Shown in pieces: positions 53,247-61,733 of a DNA stretch of 64,000 bases. This stretch comes from CAXXOK01 sp035353615. Lineage in GTDB: Bacteria; Bacillota; Clostridia; Christensenellales; Aristaeellaceae. The DNA lies in the NCBI GenBank assembly GCA_035353615.1, contig DAOPZY010000006.1, positions 31,139 to 95,138 on the forward strand, in the 5' to 3' direction. Each line of letters opens with the position of its first letter. Positions within the stretch are counted from its first letter, which is position 1. The translations under genes and the position numbers were made by a program. The notes beneath the pieces were generated by a model that was given only the letters and a program-made list of their open reading frames with translations, ran no database searches and was not told the origin of the DNA.

Positions 53247-54251
53247 ATGGTGAGTTTGAAGGATGTGGCCGAAAAGGCGGGGGTTTCCGCGAGCACCGTA
53301 TCCCGCGTGCTTTCCGATAAACCTGTGGTGAATGAGAACACGCGCATGCGTGTGATGGACGCGGTGCGCCAGATGGATTACCGCCCCAACGAGCTGGCTA
53401 AAAGCCTGAAACTGGGCCGCAGCAACACCATCGCGCTGATGGTGCCAAGCATCCAGAACCTGATTTTTCCAACCATCGCGCGCGGCGTGGAGGATACGGC
53501 GCGCAAGGCGGGCTACACGGTGATCCTGTGCAACACCGACGAGGATGTGGAGGTTGAAAAGCGTTACATAACGCGCCTGCGCACGCGCTTTATCGACGGC
53601 TTCATCGTGGCTTCCATGCTGCCCAACTCCGACCATATCCGCAAACTTTGGCAGGAAGGGTTTCCTGTTGTGCTGACCAGCCGTATCTACGATGACACCA
53701 TCGACGCGGTGGGCATTGACAACGAGGGCGCGGCGTTTGACGCTACGCAGTACCTGATCCGCGCGGGCCATAAGCGGATCGCGTTCGCCATGGGCCGGGA
53801 GGAAATCCCCCTGTATATGGACCGCTACAAGGGCTATTGCCGCGCGCTGGAAAGCGCCGGTTTGCCGTACGACGAGCAGCTGGTGATCCACGAAACCAGC
53901 GGCACGGGCAGTTTTTACTACCTGACGCGAAATCTGCTGAAACGCGGCGTGCAGATGGACGCCGTGCTGGCCAGCAGCGATCCAAAGGCGTTTGTGGTCA
54001 TGCGCGCCCTGCATGACGCGGGCGTCGCCATCCCCGGTGAAATTTCCGTGATGGGGATTGATAACGTGGAAACCAGCGCCCAGATTGAGCCGCCGCTTTC
54101 CACCGTGGCCCAGCCTTTGTACGAAATCGGCGCGTTGGCCGCCAACAAGCTGATCCGGCAAATCCATCACAAGGAAAAGACGGGCAAACTGGCCGCGCCT
54201 CAGGTGGATATATTAAAAACCGATCTGATTATTCGGAAATCGACACGTTAA
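53247..54251 (+). CDS. LacI family transcriptional regulator
   Basis: The 334-residue repressor has the LacI helix-turn-helix at its N-terminus (VSLKDVAEKAGVSASTVSRV), a hinge helix (NELAKSLKLGRSNTIAL) and a sugar-binding-protein-like effector domain. It likely binds the TGCAATCGATTGCA-type operators at 44225 and 46757 and releases them when the transported substrate or a derivative accumulates. ATG 53247 has GAAGGGG upstream. It is encoded inside the operon it would control, suggesting self-regulation. The effector is unknown. Confidence 0.93.
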   Translation: MVSLKDVAEKAGVSASTVSRVLSDKPVVNENTRMRVMDAVRQMDYRPNELAKSLKLGRSNTIALMVPSIQNLIFPTIARGVEDTARKAGYTVILCNTDEDVEVEKRYITRLRTRFIDGFIVASMLPNSDHIRKLWQEGFPVVLTSRIYDDTIDAVGIDNEGAAFDATQYLIRAGHKRIAFAMGREEIPLYMDRYKGYCRALESAGLPYDEQLVIHETSGTGSFYYLTRNLLKRGVQMDAVLASSDPKAFVVMRALHDAGVAIPGEISVMGIDNVETSAQIEPPLSTVAQPLYEIGALAANKLIRQIHHKEKTGKLAAPQVDILKTDLIIRKSTR

Positions 54252-54267
54252 ATCGGGAGGTATCGCA

Positions 54268-55638
54268 ATGTCGTCGCATGAAAAATTCCATTTTGACAGC
54301 TTGAAGCAGTTGCGCGATAAAATTGACGCGCTGCACGTGAGTATAGACCTCGCGGAGGACCTTTCTCCCCTGAAAAAGCCCGTGCGCGTGGGGGGAAAAA
54401 CCGCGCCGAACGCTATCGCCGTTTTGCCCATGGAAGGCTGTGACTCCAACGCCGACGGCTCCCCCAGCGAGCTGGTGGAACGCCGCTACCTGCGCTTTGC
54501 GGGCGGCGGGGCCGGCCTACTGTGGTGGGAAGCCTGCGCCGTGGCGGAGGAAGGGCGCGCCAACGAGCTGCAGATGATGCTGACGCGCGATAATCTGGGG
54601 CAGTTTGCCAATCTGCTGGCCAAAACCAACGCCGAGGCTGCAAACCGCAACGGCGCCGATCACCGCCCGGTGAATATTTTGCAACTGACGCATTCCGGCC
54701 GTTATTCCCGCCCGCACGGGCACAAACCCGCGCCGCTGGTGCCGCAGCATGACCCTTATCTGGACCCGCGCGTTGGGCTTGCGCCCGATGCGCCTGTCGT
54801 GACCGACGCGTATCTGGACGATCTGATCGGCCGGTATGCCCAATCCGCTAAAATGGCAAAGGAAGCGGGCTTTGACGGGGTGGATTTGAAAAGCTGCCAC
54901 CGTTACCTGCTCAGCGAGCTGCTGGCCAGCCACACCCGCGAAGGAAAATATGGCGGAAGCTTTGAAAACCGCACCCGCTTTTTGCGGGAGGTGATCGACG
55001 CCGTTCGCCGTGAAACCGGCGAGGGCATGATCATTGCCTGCCGATTCAATGTGTTTGACGCGCACCCCTACCCGTACGGCTTTGGCGAGGATCAGCACGA
55101 TTTCTGGACCTTTGACCCAACCGAGCCAATGGCGCTGGTGCGCATGCTCTGCGAGCGGGGCGTAGGGCTTTTGAGCAACTCGGCGGGCAACCCATACTAC
55201 ATTTACCCGCAGGTGACCCGGCCTTTTGATTCATCCAGCATGGGGATTCCTGTGCCGGACGAGCACCCGTTGGAGAGCGTTGCGCGCCTGTTTGCCTTTA
55301 CCCGCAGCATCCAGCGGGAAGCCGGAAACGTGCCGGTGGTGGGCAACGGATACTCCTGGCTCAGGCAGTTTGCTCCCAATGCCGGGGCCGCGAACCTTGC
55401 CAGCGGAAGCTGCAGCTTTATGGGGTTGGGGCGTTCCAGCTTCGCCTATACCGACGCGCCCAGGGACCTGCTCACCAAGGGCGCGATGGACCCGCGCAAA
55501 TGCTGCATTTCCTGCTCCAAATGCACGCAGATCATGCGGGACCATGGGCGCACGGGTTGCGTAATCCGCGACGCGGAGGTTTACGGGCCTTTGTACCGGC
55601 ATTACCGTGAGGAAACGGAAGCGAGGGAAAAAGCATGA
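54268..55638 (+). CDS. Old-Yellow-Enzyme-like NADH:flavin oxidoreductase with Fe-S tail
   Basis: The 456-residue protein has an FMN-binding TIM barrel: LQLTHSGRYSRP near residue 140, AKEAGFDGVDLKSCHRYLLSE and FENRTRFLREVIDAVRRETG. Family members reduce activated C=C bonds. The C-terminal cysteine cluster KCCISCSKCTQIMRDHGRTGC resembles the 4Fe-4S site of 2,4-dienoyl-CoA reductases, but the FAD/NADH domains of those enzymes are absent. Electrons may come from a separate ferredoxin or flavoprotein. ATG 54268 follows GGGAGG. It overlaps the next gene at ATGA. Confidence 0.87.
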   Translation: MSSHEKFHFDSLKQLRDKIDALHVSIDLAEDLSPLKKPVRVGGKTAPNAIAVLPMEGCDSNADGSPSELVERRYLRFAGGGAGLLWWEACAVAEEGRANELQMMLTRDNLGQFANLLAKTNAEAANRNGADHRPVNILQLTHSGRYSRPHGHKPAPLVPQHDPYLDPRVGLAPDAPVVTDAYLDDLIGRYAQSAKMAKEAGFDGVDLKSCHRYLLSELLASHTREGKYGGSFENRTRFLREVIDAVRRETGEGMIIACRFNVFDAHPYPYGFGEDQHDFWTFDPTEPMALVRMLCERGVGLLSNSAGNPYYIYPQVTRPFDSSSMGIPVPDEHPLESVARLFAFTRSIQREAGNVPVVGNGYSWLRQFAPNAGAANLASGSCSFMGLGRSSFAYTDAPRDLLTKGAMDPRKCCISCSKCTQIMRDHGRTGCVIRDAEVYGPLYRHYREETEAREKA

Positions 55639-56669
55639 GCGAGCCGTTGATGAGCCGCGTGGGGCGCGTTGTGGCCGAAGGGCAGACCGATTTTTTCACG
55701 CGGCCTGTGCCGCCGCCCGCGGTGGACGCGGTGGTGATTCGCATTCAGGCCAGCGCGCTGTGCGGCAGCGATTTGCACATTTTTAAGGCCAAACACCCGA
55801 GCGTGCCGCTGCCCGCGACCATCGGGCACGAGTTTTCCGGCGATATCATCGCCATGGGGCAGGAGGTGCGCGGCCTGTCGATCGGCCAGCGCGTAACGGT
55901 GGAGCCTTGCGTTGCCTGCGGCCATTGCGAGGCTTGCCGGCATGGCGATTATGGCTCCTGCGACGAGCTGTCCTTCATCTACCGCAAGGGCGACGGCGCG
56001 ATGGCGGATTTGATTACGGTCAAGGCATCCAGCGTATTTCCCCTGCCCGATTCGCTCAGCTATGAGGCCGGCGCGCTGATCGAACCGCTCGCGGTGGCGG
56101 TGCACGCTGTGCGCCGCGCGGACGTGCGCATGGGGCACAAGGTGCTGGTGCTGGGCGCGGGCGCGATTGGCCTTCTGGTGGCGGCGCTGTGCAAACGCAC
56201 GGGTGCGGCCGAGGTGCTGGTGTGCGATTATTCCGCTTTCCGGCTTTCCATGGCCCAAAAACTGGGCGCGACGCGCACCGTGAACCCGCGCGAAGGGGAC
56301 AGTCTGGAGGCCGCTGTCCGGGCCGCCACCGACGGGCTGGGCGCGGACCGGATTTTTGAATGCGTTGGCCGGGAGGAAACCTTTGTGCAGGCACTGACCC
56401 TGCTACGTAAAAAAGGACTGGCGACTGTGGTTGGGATTTTTGAGCAGCCGCAGATCACCATCCCCGTGATGCAGCTGGTGAATAAGGAAATTTGCGTGCA
56501 AGGCTCGCAGGGCTATTGCTGGGATTTCCCCATCGCGTTGCAGCTGGCCGGCGAAATTGGGCTGGAACAGCTTGTAACGCATCGTTTTCCGCTGGCGGAG
56601 CTTCAGCAGGCGCTGGAAACGGCGCTGGACCGTACCCAAAACACCGTCAAGGTCGTGCTCAAACCATAA
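55635..56669 (+). CDS. Zinc-dependent medium-chain dehydrogenase
   Basis: This 344-residue MDR enzyme oxidises a secondary alcohol or polyol with NAD(P). Catalytic zinc ligands are Cys43 (LCGSDLH), His65-Glu66 (IGHEF) and the later Glu. Structural zinc cysteines are 95, 98, 101 and 109 (CGHCEACRHGDYGSC). The Rossmann motif is VLGAGAIGLL. It resembles sorbitol, threonine or galactitol-1-phosphate dehydrogenases. It starts within the stop of the upstream OYE-like gene, so expression is coupled. Confidence 0.9.
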   Translation: MSEPLMSRVGRVVAEGQTDFFTRPVPPPAVDAVVIRIQASALCGSDLHIFKAKHPSVPLPATIGHEFSGDIIAMGQEVRGLSIGQRVTVEPCVACGHCEACRHGDYGSCDELSFIYRKGDGAMADLITVKASSVFPLPDSLSYEAGALIEPLAVAVHAVRRADVRMGHKVLVLGAGAIGLLVAALCKRTGAAEVLVCDYSAFRLSMAQKLGATRTVNPREGDSLEAAVRAATDGLGADRIFECVGREETFVQALTLLRKKGLATVVGIFEQPQITIPVMQLVNKEICVQGSQGYCWDFPIALQLAGEIGLEQLVTHRFPLAELQQALETALDRTQNTVKVVLKP

Positions 56670-56687
56670 CGAGGGAGGATGTTCTGG

Positions 56688-57455
56688 GTGAAAAAGACAG
56701 CAATCGTCACGGGCGGAAGCCGCGGCATCGGTTTAGCCATTGCCAAGCGGCTTGCGACGGATGGGTACAACCTCTCCGTTTTGGCAACGCAAAGCGCGGA
56801 AGCACACCGCGAACAAATCGACGCGATCCGCGCGCTGGGCGCGGAGGTGCTGTATGTGCAGGGGAATATGGGTTCCGCTCAGGATCGCGCCCGTTTGGTG
56901 GAGGAAACCGTGCAAAGGTTTGGCGGCATCCATGTGCTGGTGAACAACGCGGGCGTAGGCCCCAAAGTGCGCAATGATCTGCTGGACATGACAGAGGAAA
57001 GCTGGGATCATGTGCTGGGCATCAACGCCAAAGGTACGATGTTCCTCACGCAGGCAGTGGCCAAACAGATGATCCGGCAGGAACCGGTGGGTAAAAAGCG
57101 CGGTACGATTGTCAACATCAGCTCCTGCTCCGCCGTGGTATCCTCCGTCAGCCGCGGGGAATACTGTGTTTCCAAAGCCGGGGTCAGCATGCTGACGACG
57201 CTTTTTGCGGATCGGCTTGCGCCGGAAGGCATTCTGGTGAACGAGGTGCGCCCCGGAGTCATTTCCACGGATATGACCAGCGGCGTAAAGGAAAAATATG
57301 ACGCGCTGATTGAGGCGGGCGTGTTCCCCATCGCCCGTTGGGGTACGCCGGAGGATGTGGCGGACGCGGTTGCCGCGCTGGTGAGCGATTCGTTCCTCTA
57401 CACCACGGGAAACTATATCGATGTGGACGGCGGCTTTCACATCAAAAGGCTGTAA
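56688..57455 (+). CDS. Short-chain dehydrogenase/reductase
   Basis: The 255-residue classical SDR has cofactor motif TGGSRGIG (8-15), NNAG (86-89), NISSCSA and catalytic Tyr159/Lys163 (YCVSK). It ends GGFHIKRL. It interconverts a ketone and alcohol with NAD(P)H. GTG 56688 is preferred (GGGAGG 9 bases upstream); the earlier ATG 56679 overlaps that SD. It lies in the same operon and probably works on the same pathway as the neighbouring dehydrogenase and dehydratase. Confidence 0.92.
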   Translation: MKKTAIVTGGSRGIGLAIAKRLATDGYNLSVLATQSAEAHREQIDAIRALGAEVLYVQGNMGSAQDRARLVEETVQRFGGIHVLVNNAGVGPKVRNDLLDMTEESWDHVLGINAKGTMFLTQAVAKQMIRQEPVGKKRGTIVNISSCSAVVSSVSRGEYCVSKAGVSMLTTLFADRLAPEGILVNEVRPGVISTDMTSGVKEKYDALIEAGVFPIARWGTPEDVADAVAALVSDSFLYTTGNYIDVDGGFHIKRL

Positions 57456-57692
57456 CAAAGCTTCGGATGCCGATGGCCTCCCTCGCGGCGGAGAGGGTTA
57501 CGGACAAAGCCCTAGCTGCGTTTGGGGTGGAGCGCTGCAGCCTTGAACCAAGGCCTTTTGGCACAGGGTTCGAAAGCCAGAAGGGCTATGGGGCAAGAAA
57601 AAAAGCCGCTCCGCACGGAACGGAGGCGTTACTACGCCCATGCGAACACAGCCCGCGCATGAAACTCACATACCCAAAAGGAGATAAGCGTC
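57456..57692. other. Intergenic region before the flavoprotein gene
   Basis: CCCTC-GCGGCG-GAGGG and CCGCTCCG/CGGAACGG-type pairings occur, but no U-rich terminator and no LacI-type site. The downstream gene may be read through. Confidence 0.35.
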
Positions 57693-59651
57693 ATGACGCA
57701 AAGCACCCTCGCCATCGGGCCGTATACGCTTCCGGTTTATACCCTCAACACGGTGGTTGTGGGCACCGGCGCCGCCGGCTACAATGCGGCGGATCGGCTG
57801 GCGGGTTACGGGCAAAAGGATATCGCCATGGTAACCGAGCATATTCTGGCCGGCACGTCGCGCAACACGGGCAGCGATAAACAGACCTATTATAAGCTGA
57901 CCCTTTCCGGCGGCGATGCGGACAGCGTGCGCGATATGGCGGACACGCTTTTTTCCGGGCAATGTGTGGACGGCGATCTGGCCCTGTGCGAGGCGGCGTT
58001 GTCCACCCAGTGCTTTTTACGGCTGGTGGAACTTGGAGTGCCGTTTCCCAAAAACCGATACGGGGAGTACATTGGCTACAAAACCGACCATGACCCGCGC
58101 CGACGGGCCACCAGCGTAGGGCCTTATACCTCCCGCACCATGACCGAATGCCTGCAGGCGGCGGTGGAAGCAAAAGGAATCCGCGTGTTTGACAGGATGC
58201 AGGCCGTACGGATCCTGAGCGACGGCCAAAGGGTGTTCGGGTTGCTTTGCCTGGACCTGAGCCGCGAGCGGGAACCCCACGAAGCCTTCGTGCTGTTTAA
58301 CTGCGTTAACATTGTGTACGCAACCGGCGGCCCCGCCGGGATGTATGCGGACAGTGTGTACCCAAACGGGCATTATGGGGCGACTGGGCTGGCGTTTGAA
58401 GCCGGGGCCGTCGGGAAAAACCTGACGGAATGGCAGTACGGTCTGGCTTCGCTGCACCCGCGCTGGAACGTATCGGGAACGTATATGCAGGTGTTGCCGC
58501 GCGTTTTTTCCACCGATGCGGCCGGGGGAGACGAGCGGGAGTTTTTGAATGACTTTTTCAGCGACCGGGGAGAAATGCTCAGCAAGCTTTTCCTGAAGGG
58601 CTACCAGTGGCCGTTTGACGTGCGCAAGGCGGCCGACGGCTCCTCGGTGATGGATATTCTCGTCTATCTGGAAAGCGCCAGGGGGCGCAAGGTCTATCTG
58701 GATTACCGAAAGAACCCGGGGGGCGGAACCGTTGATTTTAACAGCCTGAGCGCCGAGGCGCGCGATTACCTGCAAAAGGCGGGGGCGTGTTTTGGCACGC
58801 CCATTGAGCGCCTGCGGCATATGAACGCCCTGGCTGTGGATTTTTACCGGGATAAAGGCGTGGATTTAAGCCGGGAACCTTTGGAGATCGCGCTTTGCGC
58901 GCAGCACAACAACGGCGGTCTTGGCGTGGATTGCTGGTGGCAAACCAACCTGACCGGTTTTTTCGCGGTGGGGGAGGTGTGCGCCAGCCACGGTGTTTAC
59001 CGCCCGGGCGGAAGCGCCCTGAACGCCGGGCAGGTGGGCAGCACGCGCGCGGCGCAGTACATCGCCGCCCGCTGTGCCGACGCGCCCAGGGAGATTGAGG
59101 CGTTCCGGCAGGCAACCGATTGGCAAGTCGAAGCGTTGTTAACCCTTGTGGACGGTTTTTGGGGCCGGGAGGACTCCGCGCAGGCCCTGTGGGACGAGGC
59201 GGCAACGAGAATGAGCCGCATTGGCGGCGCGTTCCGCAACCGCGCGGAGATTCGCGAGGCGCTTCTGTGGGTGCGCCAAAAACTGAAAGCCTTTGCCGAC
59301 GAGGTGAAAATCGCGGACCCTTCCGGGCTGCATCAGGCATTGCGACTGCGGGACATGCTCCTGTGCCAGGAGGCATATCTGGCCGCCATGGAGGATTACC
59401 TCGCGAAGGGCGGGAAAAGCCGCGGCAGCGCCCTGTATACCGATGAAAACGGCGCGCGTTGCGATGAACGCCTGCCCGAGCGGTTCACCTTTACGCTGGA
59501 TGACGGGAGCAAAGCCGGCTGGGTGCAGGAAGTGGAACGCGGCGCGCAGGGCCTTGTTTTCAACTGGCGAAAGGTTCGGCCCATCCCGGAGGATGACAGC
59601 TTTTTTGAAAATGTGTGGCGGGAATACCGTGAAAACGGCAACGTGTACTGA
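57693..59651 (+). CDS. Fumarate-reductase/succinate-dehydrogenase-type FAD flavoprotein
   Basis: The 652-residue flavoprotein starts with an ADP-binding fold (TVVVGTGAAGYNAADRL). It has GTSRNTGSDKQTYYKL near the FAD loop, VYATGGPAGMYADSVYPNGH, and the family segment CWWQTNLTGFFAVGEVCASHGVYRPGGSALN. C-terminal helices resemble SdhA/AprA/NadB. These enzymes reduce C=C or oxidise C-C bonds, or act on acids. No signal peptide or heme domain is seen. It needs an external electron donor such as a ferredoxin. ATG 57693 follows AAAAGGAG. It is the last gene of the accessory block. Confidence 0.88.
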   Translation: MTQSTLAIGPYTLPVYTLNTVVVGTGAAGYNAADRLAGYGQKDIAMVTEHILAGTSRNTGSDKQTYYKLTLSGGDADSVRDMADTLFSGQCVDGDLALCEAALSTQCFLRLVELGVPFPKNRYGEYIGYKTDHDPRRRATSVGPYTSRTMTECLQAAVEAKGIRVFDRMQAVRILSDGQRVFGLLCLDLSREREPHEAFVLFNCVNIVYATGGPAGMYADSVYPNGHYGATGLAFEAGAVGKNLTEWQYGLASLHPRWNVSGTYMQVLPRVFSTDAAGGDEREFLNDFFSDRGEMLSKLFLKGYQWPFDVRKAADGSSVMDILVYLESARGRKVYLDYRKNPGGGTVDFNSLSAEARDYLQKAGACFGTPIERLRHMNALAVDFYRDKGVDLSREPLEIALCAQHNNGGLGVDCWWQTNLTGFFAVGEVCASHGVYRPGGSALNAGQVGSTRAAQYIAARCADAPREIEAFRQATDWQVEALLTLVDGFWGREDSAQALWDEAATRMSRIGGAFRNRAEIREALLWVRQKLKAFADEVKIADPSGLHQALRLRDMLLCQEAYLAAMEDYLAKGGKSRGSALYTDENGARCDERLPERFTFTLDDGSKAGWVQEVERGAQGLVFNWRKVRPIPEDDSFFENVWREYRENGNVY

Positions 59652-59696
59652 TGGGATGCAGCGCGGAACGCCGCCGTCGCAAACGGCGCGCGCACT

Positions 59697-59841
59697 ACCG
59701 CGCCGCATACGCCTTAAACAGGCGCAGAGGAACGCGCCGCATACGGTGCTCGGAGAAAACGCGCCGCATATGTCGCAAAACTGCCCAGAGGAACGCGCCG
59801 CGTGTGCCGCAAACGGTGCGCGTAGTACCGCGCCGCATGGA
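59697..59841 (+). repeat. Imperfect CGCGCCGCAT repeats
   Basis: Five short repeats of (A/C)CGCGCCGC(A/G)T occur at about 59697, 59731, 59759, 59792 and 59827, with CAGAGGAACGCGCCGC doubled (59724 and 59785). The spacing varies (27-35 bases). It could be a decayed repeat array or a protein-binding cluster; no CRISPR features are present. Confidence 0.55.
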
Positions 59842-59871
59842 ACGTACCATCGGGGGTATGCTCAAACGCGT

Positions 59872-59927
59872 CAGCCACCCAGTTAGCGGGAAATACGCCC
59901 GCGCAACAGGGTGGCTGTTGTTTTATT
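59872..59927 (+). terminator. Terminator of the accessory catabolic block
   Basis: CAGCCACCC / GGGTGGCTG with an inner GCGGG/CCCGC stem is followed by TTGTTTTATT. Its end overlaps the 3' end of the convergent recX gene. Confidence 0.85.
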
Positions 59928-60549
59928 CTTCGCTTTCCTGCTCGGCTGCCCGAAGCGCGCGCGAGGCCTCCGCGTAGCTGTAACCGCGCCTGAGTAACGC
60001 GGCGGTGGCCTTCTGCGCGGCTTCGCGCGGGGGCAAACCGGCATAGCGTTTTCGCAGCTTTGCGGCTTGCAATACGGCCTGCCCGTCCTGCTCGTCCGGT
60101 TCCAATGTAGCCAGCGCGGCCTGCGCGATGCTGTCCGCCACGCCCTTCAGGCGCAGTTCCTGCATCAGCCTCGCCTTGCCCAGCCCACGGGACGCCCGGG
60201 CTTTGACCCACTCGCCCGCAAAAGCCTCGTCATCCAGCAGGTTTTCTTTTTCCAATTTGTATAAAACCATTTCAACCGTGTCGGCAAGGTAGCCCCGGTC
60301 GGTCAGTTTCCGCTCCACCTCGCGGCAGCTGCGGGCACGGACGGCCAACAACGCCACCGCTCGGTTTAACGCCTCCGGGTACTGATGCACGAGCAGCGCC
60401 TCCCGGTAGGCTTTCCAATCGAACGTCTGGGCAGGCTTCAAAGGGAACGCGCGGTACTCCGCAGGGGTCAGGTGAAACGCCTCGCCGCTGTTGACGGTCA
60501 CGCGAAAGCCGCCCCGTTCCTCCCGAAGATCGGTAACCTTATCGTTCAT
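59923..60549 (-). CDS. recX: RecX-type regulatory protein
   Basis: The 208-residue protein has RecX helical repeats: ALNRAVALLAVRARSCREVE, KLTDRGYLADTVEMVLYKLE, LLDDEAFAGEWVKARASRG and RGYSYAEASRALR. RecX limits RecA filament growth and activity. The N-terminal extension (LREERGGFRVTVNSGEAFHL) is normal in Bacillota. Its ATG overlaps the preceding stop as ATGA, showing coupling. It is the last gene of the lgt-hydrolase-recX transcript. recA is not in view. Confidence 0.9.
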   Translation of the reverse strand: MNDKVTDLREERGGFRVTVNSGEAFHLTPAEYRAFPLKPAQTFDWKAYREALLVHQYPEALNRAVALLAVRARSCREVERKLTDRGYLADTVEMVLYKLEKENLLDDEAFAGEWVKARASRGLGKARLMQELRLKGVADSIAQAALATLEPDEQDGQAVLQAAKLRKRYAGLPPREAAQKATAALLRRGYSYAEASRALRAAEQESEE

Positions 60550-61733
60550 TCAGAAACCCCCGGAATGCAAAGCGCGATCAGATCGCGGTTTAAGCAGCTC
60601 AGATGGCCAAGCCGCCGCTCGCTTGCGCCGCTGTTCAGGGAGGCAAACCCGTTGCCGTGCTCATCAAAAAAGACGCCGTTTACCGCCCCGTAGGCAAAGC
60701 CCTGATGTCCGTGCAGGCAGTGGGGATGGATACGGGGATCGTCCATTTCCAAAAGCCCCATTCCGTGGCGCATGCGCACGGCGGGTTCCGGCCATGCGGC
60801 TGTGGGCGTGAGCATGGCACGGCAGGCTTCCGGGTTCAGGAAAGGGGCGCAGTCCGGAGCGGCTCTTTGGATCAACGGCAAAGTCAGGCGGGCCAAGCCT
60901 TCCGCGGTGATGAATAGACTGCCGGACGCCAGCAGGTAATGGGTTTGCGGATCGGGCGTGTCGAGGGGGGACGCGGCCTGAAAACGCGCCTGCGCGTTAA
61001 AGGACGCGGATTTTTGCGGGGGAAGCACGCGGTAACTGTCCGCCATGCTTCGCCCGCACAGGGCGCTGATATCAAACGTGGCGTCCGCGCCCAAAGGCAA
61101 GAAAAGTTCACGCTGCGCAAGGGTTTCAAACGATTCACCAAAGCGCTTTTCCAACAGGCAACCCACCAGCCCCGCCGCGAAATTGCTGTACTGGAACCGT
61201 GCAAAAGGCGGGCGGTTGGCATAGGTGGCCGGATCGGCAAGAAGCTCCCGAACCGGAACCGTTTTTTGAAAGGAAGAATAATAGAGGGCCGAGTCCACAA
61301 TCCCGGAGGTGTGGCTCAGCAAAGCGGACAGGGGAATGGGCGTATCCGGATAAAGGGGGTTTCGAATGCGATCCCCCCAAAGGTCAGATATGTCTATGTT
61401 TACGTCAAGGCGGCCGAGTGTTTGCAGGCGAAACACCAGCAGCGCGCACGCCATTTTGGCAACCGAAGCCGTGCGAAAAACCGTATCCGGCCGCGCGGGC
61501 CGATCCGGTTCAAGGGTCGCGTACCCGGCGGAATAGCATTCCGCCAGTGTGCCGTTACGGATCAGCTGCACGCAACCGCCCACGACATGGTGTTTGCGCA
61601 AAGCGCGCGTGATGGGCCGGGTCAGGTTTACCCCGGCGACCCCGTGGCCGGTCGCGGTTTTCCAGTGGCAACGCTTGCCGAACACAGGCAAAGCCATACC
61701 ATAGAGCAGGTTTTTACGATTGCCGACCGGCAT
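60546..61733 (-). CDS. Serine beta-lactamase/DD-peptidase-like hydrolase
   Basis: The 395-residue class-C-type serine hydrolase has catalytic TASVAK (Ser90-Lys93) and the second motif YSN (182-184, FQYSNFAAG). HGHQGF near the C-terminus is a probable KTG-equivalent. No signal peptide is evident, although the N-terminus is hydrophobic in places (LLYGMALPVF), so location is uncertain. Relatives hydrolyse esters, D-amino-acid peptides or lactams. Start ATG 61733 has AAGGAGG 7 bases upstream and sits 20 bases inside lgt. Gene order suggests a housekeeping or envelope role, not resistance. Confidence 0.87.
   Translation of the reverse strand: MPVGNRKNLLYGMALPVFGKRCHWKTATGHGVAGVNLTRPITRALRKHHVVGGCVQLIRNGTLAECYSAGYATLEPDRPARPDTVFRTASVAKMACALLVFRLQTLGRLDVNIDISDLWGDRIRNPLYPDTPIPLSALLSHTSGIVDSALYYSSFQKTVPVRELLADPATYANRPPFARFQYSNFAAGLVGCLLEKRFGESFETLAQRELFLPLGADATFDISALCGRSMADSYRVLPPQKSASFNAQARFQAASPLDTPDPQTHYLLASGSLFITAEGLARLTLPLIQRAAPDCAPFLNPEACRAMLTPTAAWPEPAVRMRHGMGLLEMDDPRIHPHCLHGHQGFAYGAVNGVFFDEHGNGFASLNSGASERRLGHLSCLNRDLIALCIPGVSE

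Noticed and set aside
59697..59841. CRISPR array
   Set aside because: Repeat units are only about 10-15 bases, imperfect, unevenly spaced, with no cas genes in the window.
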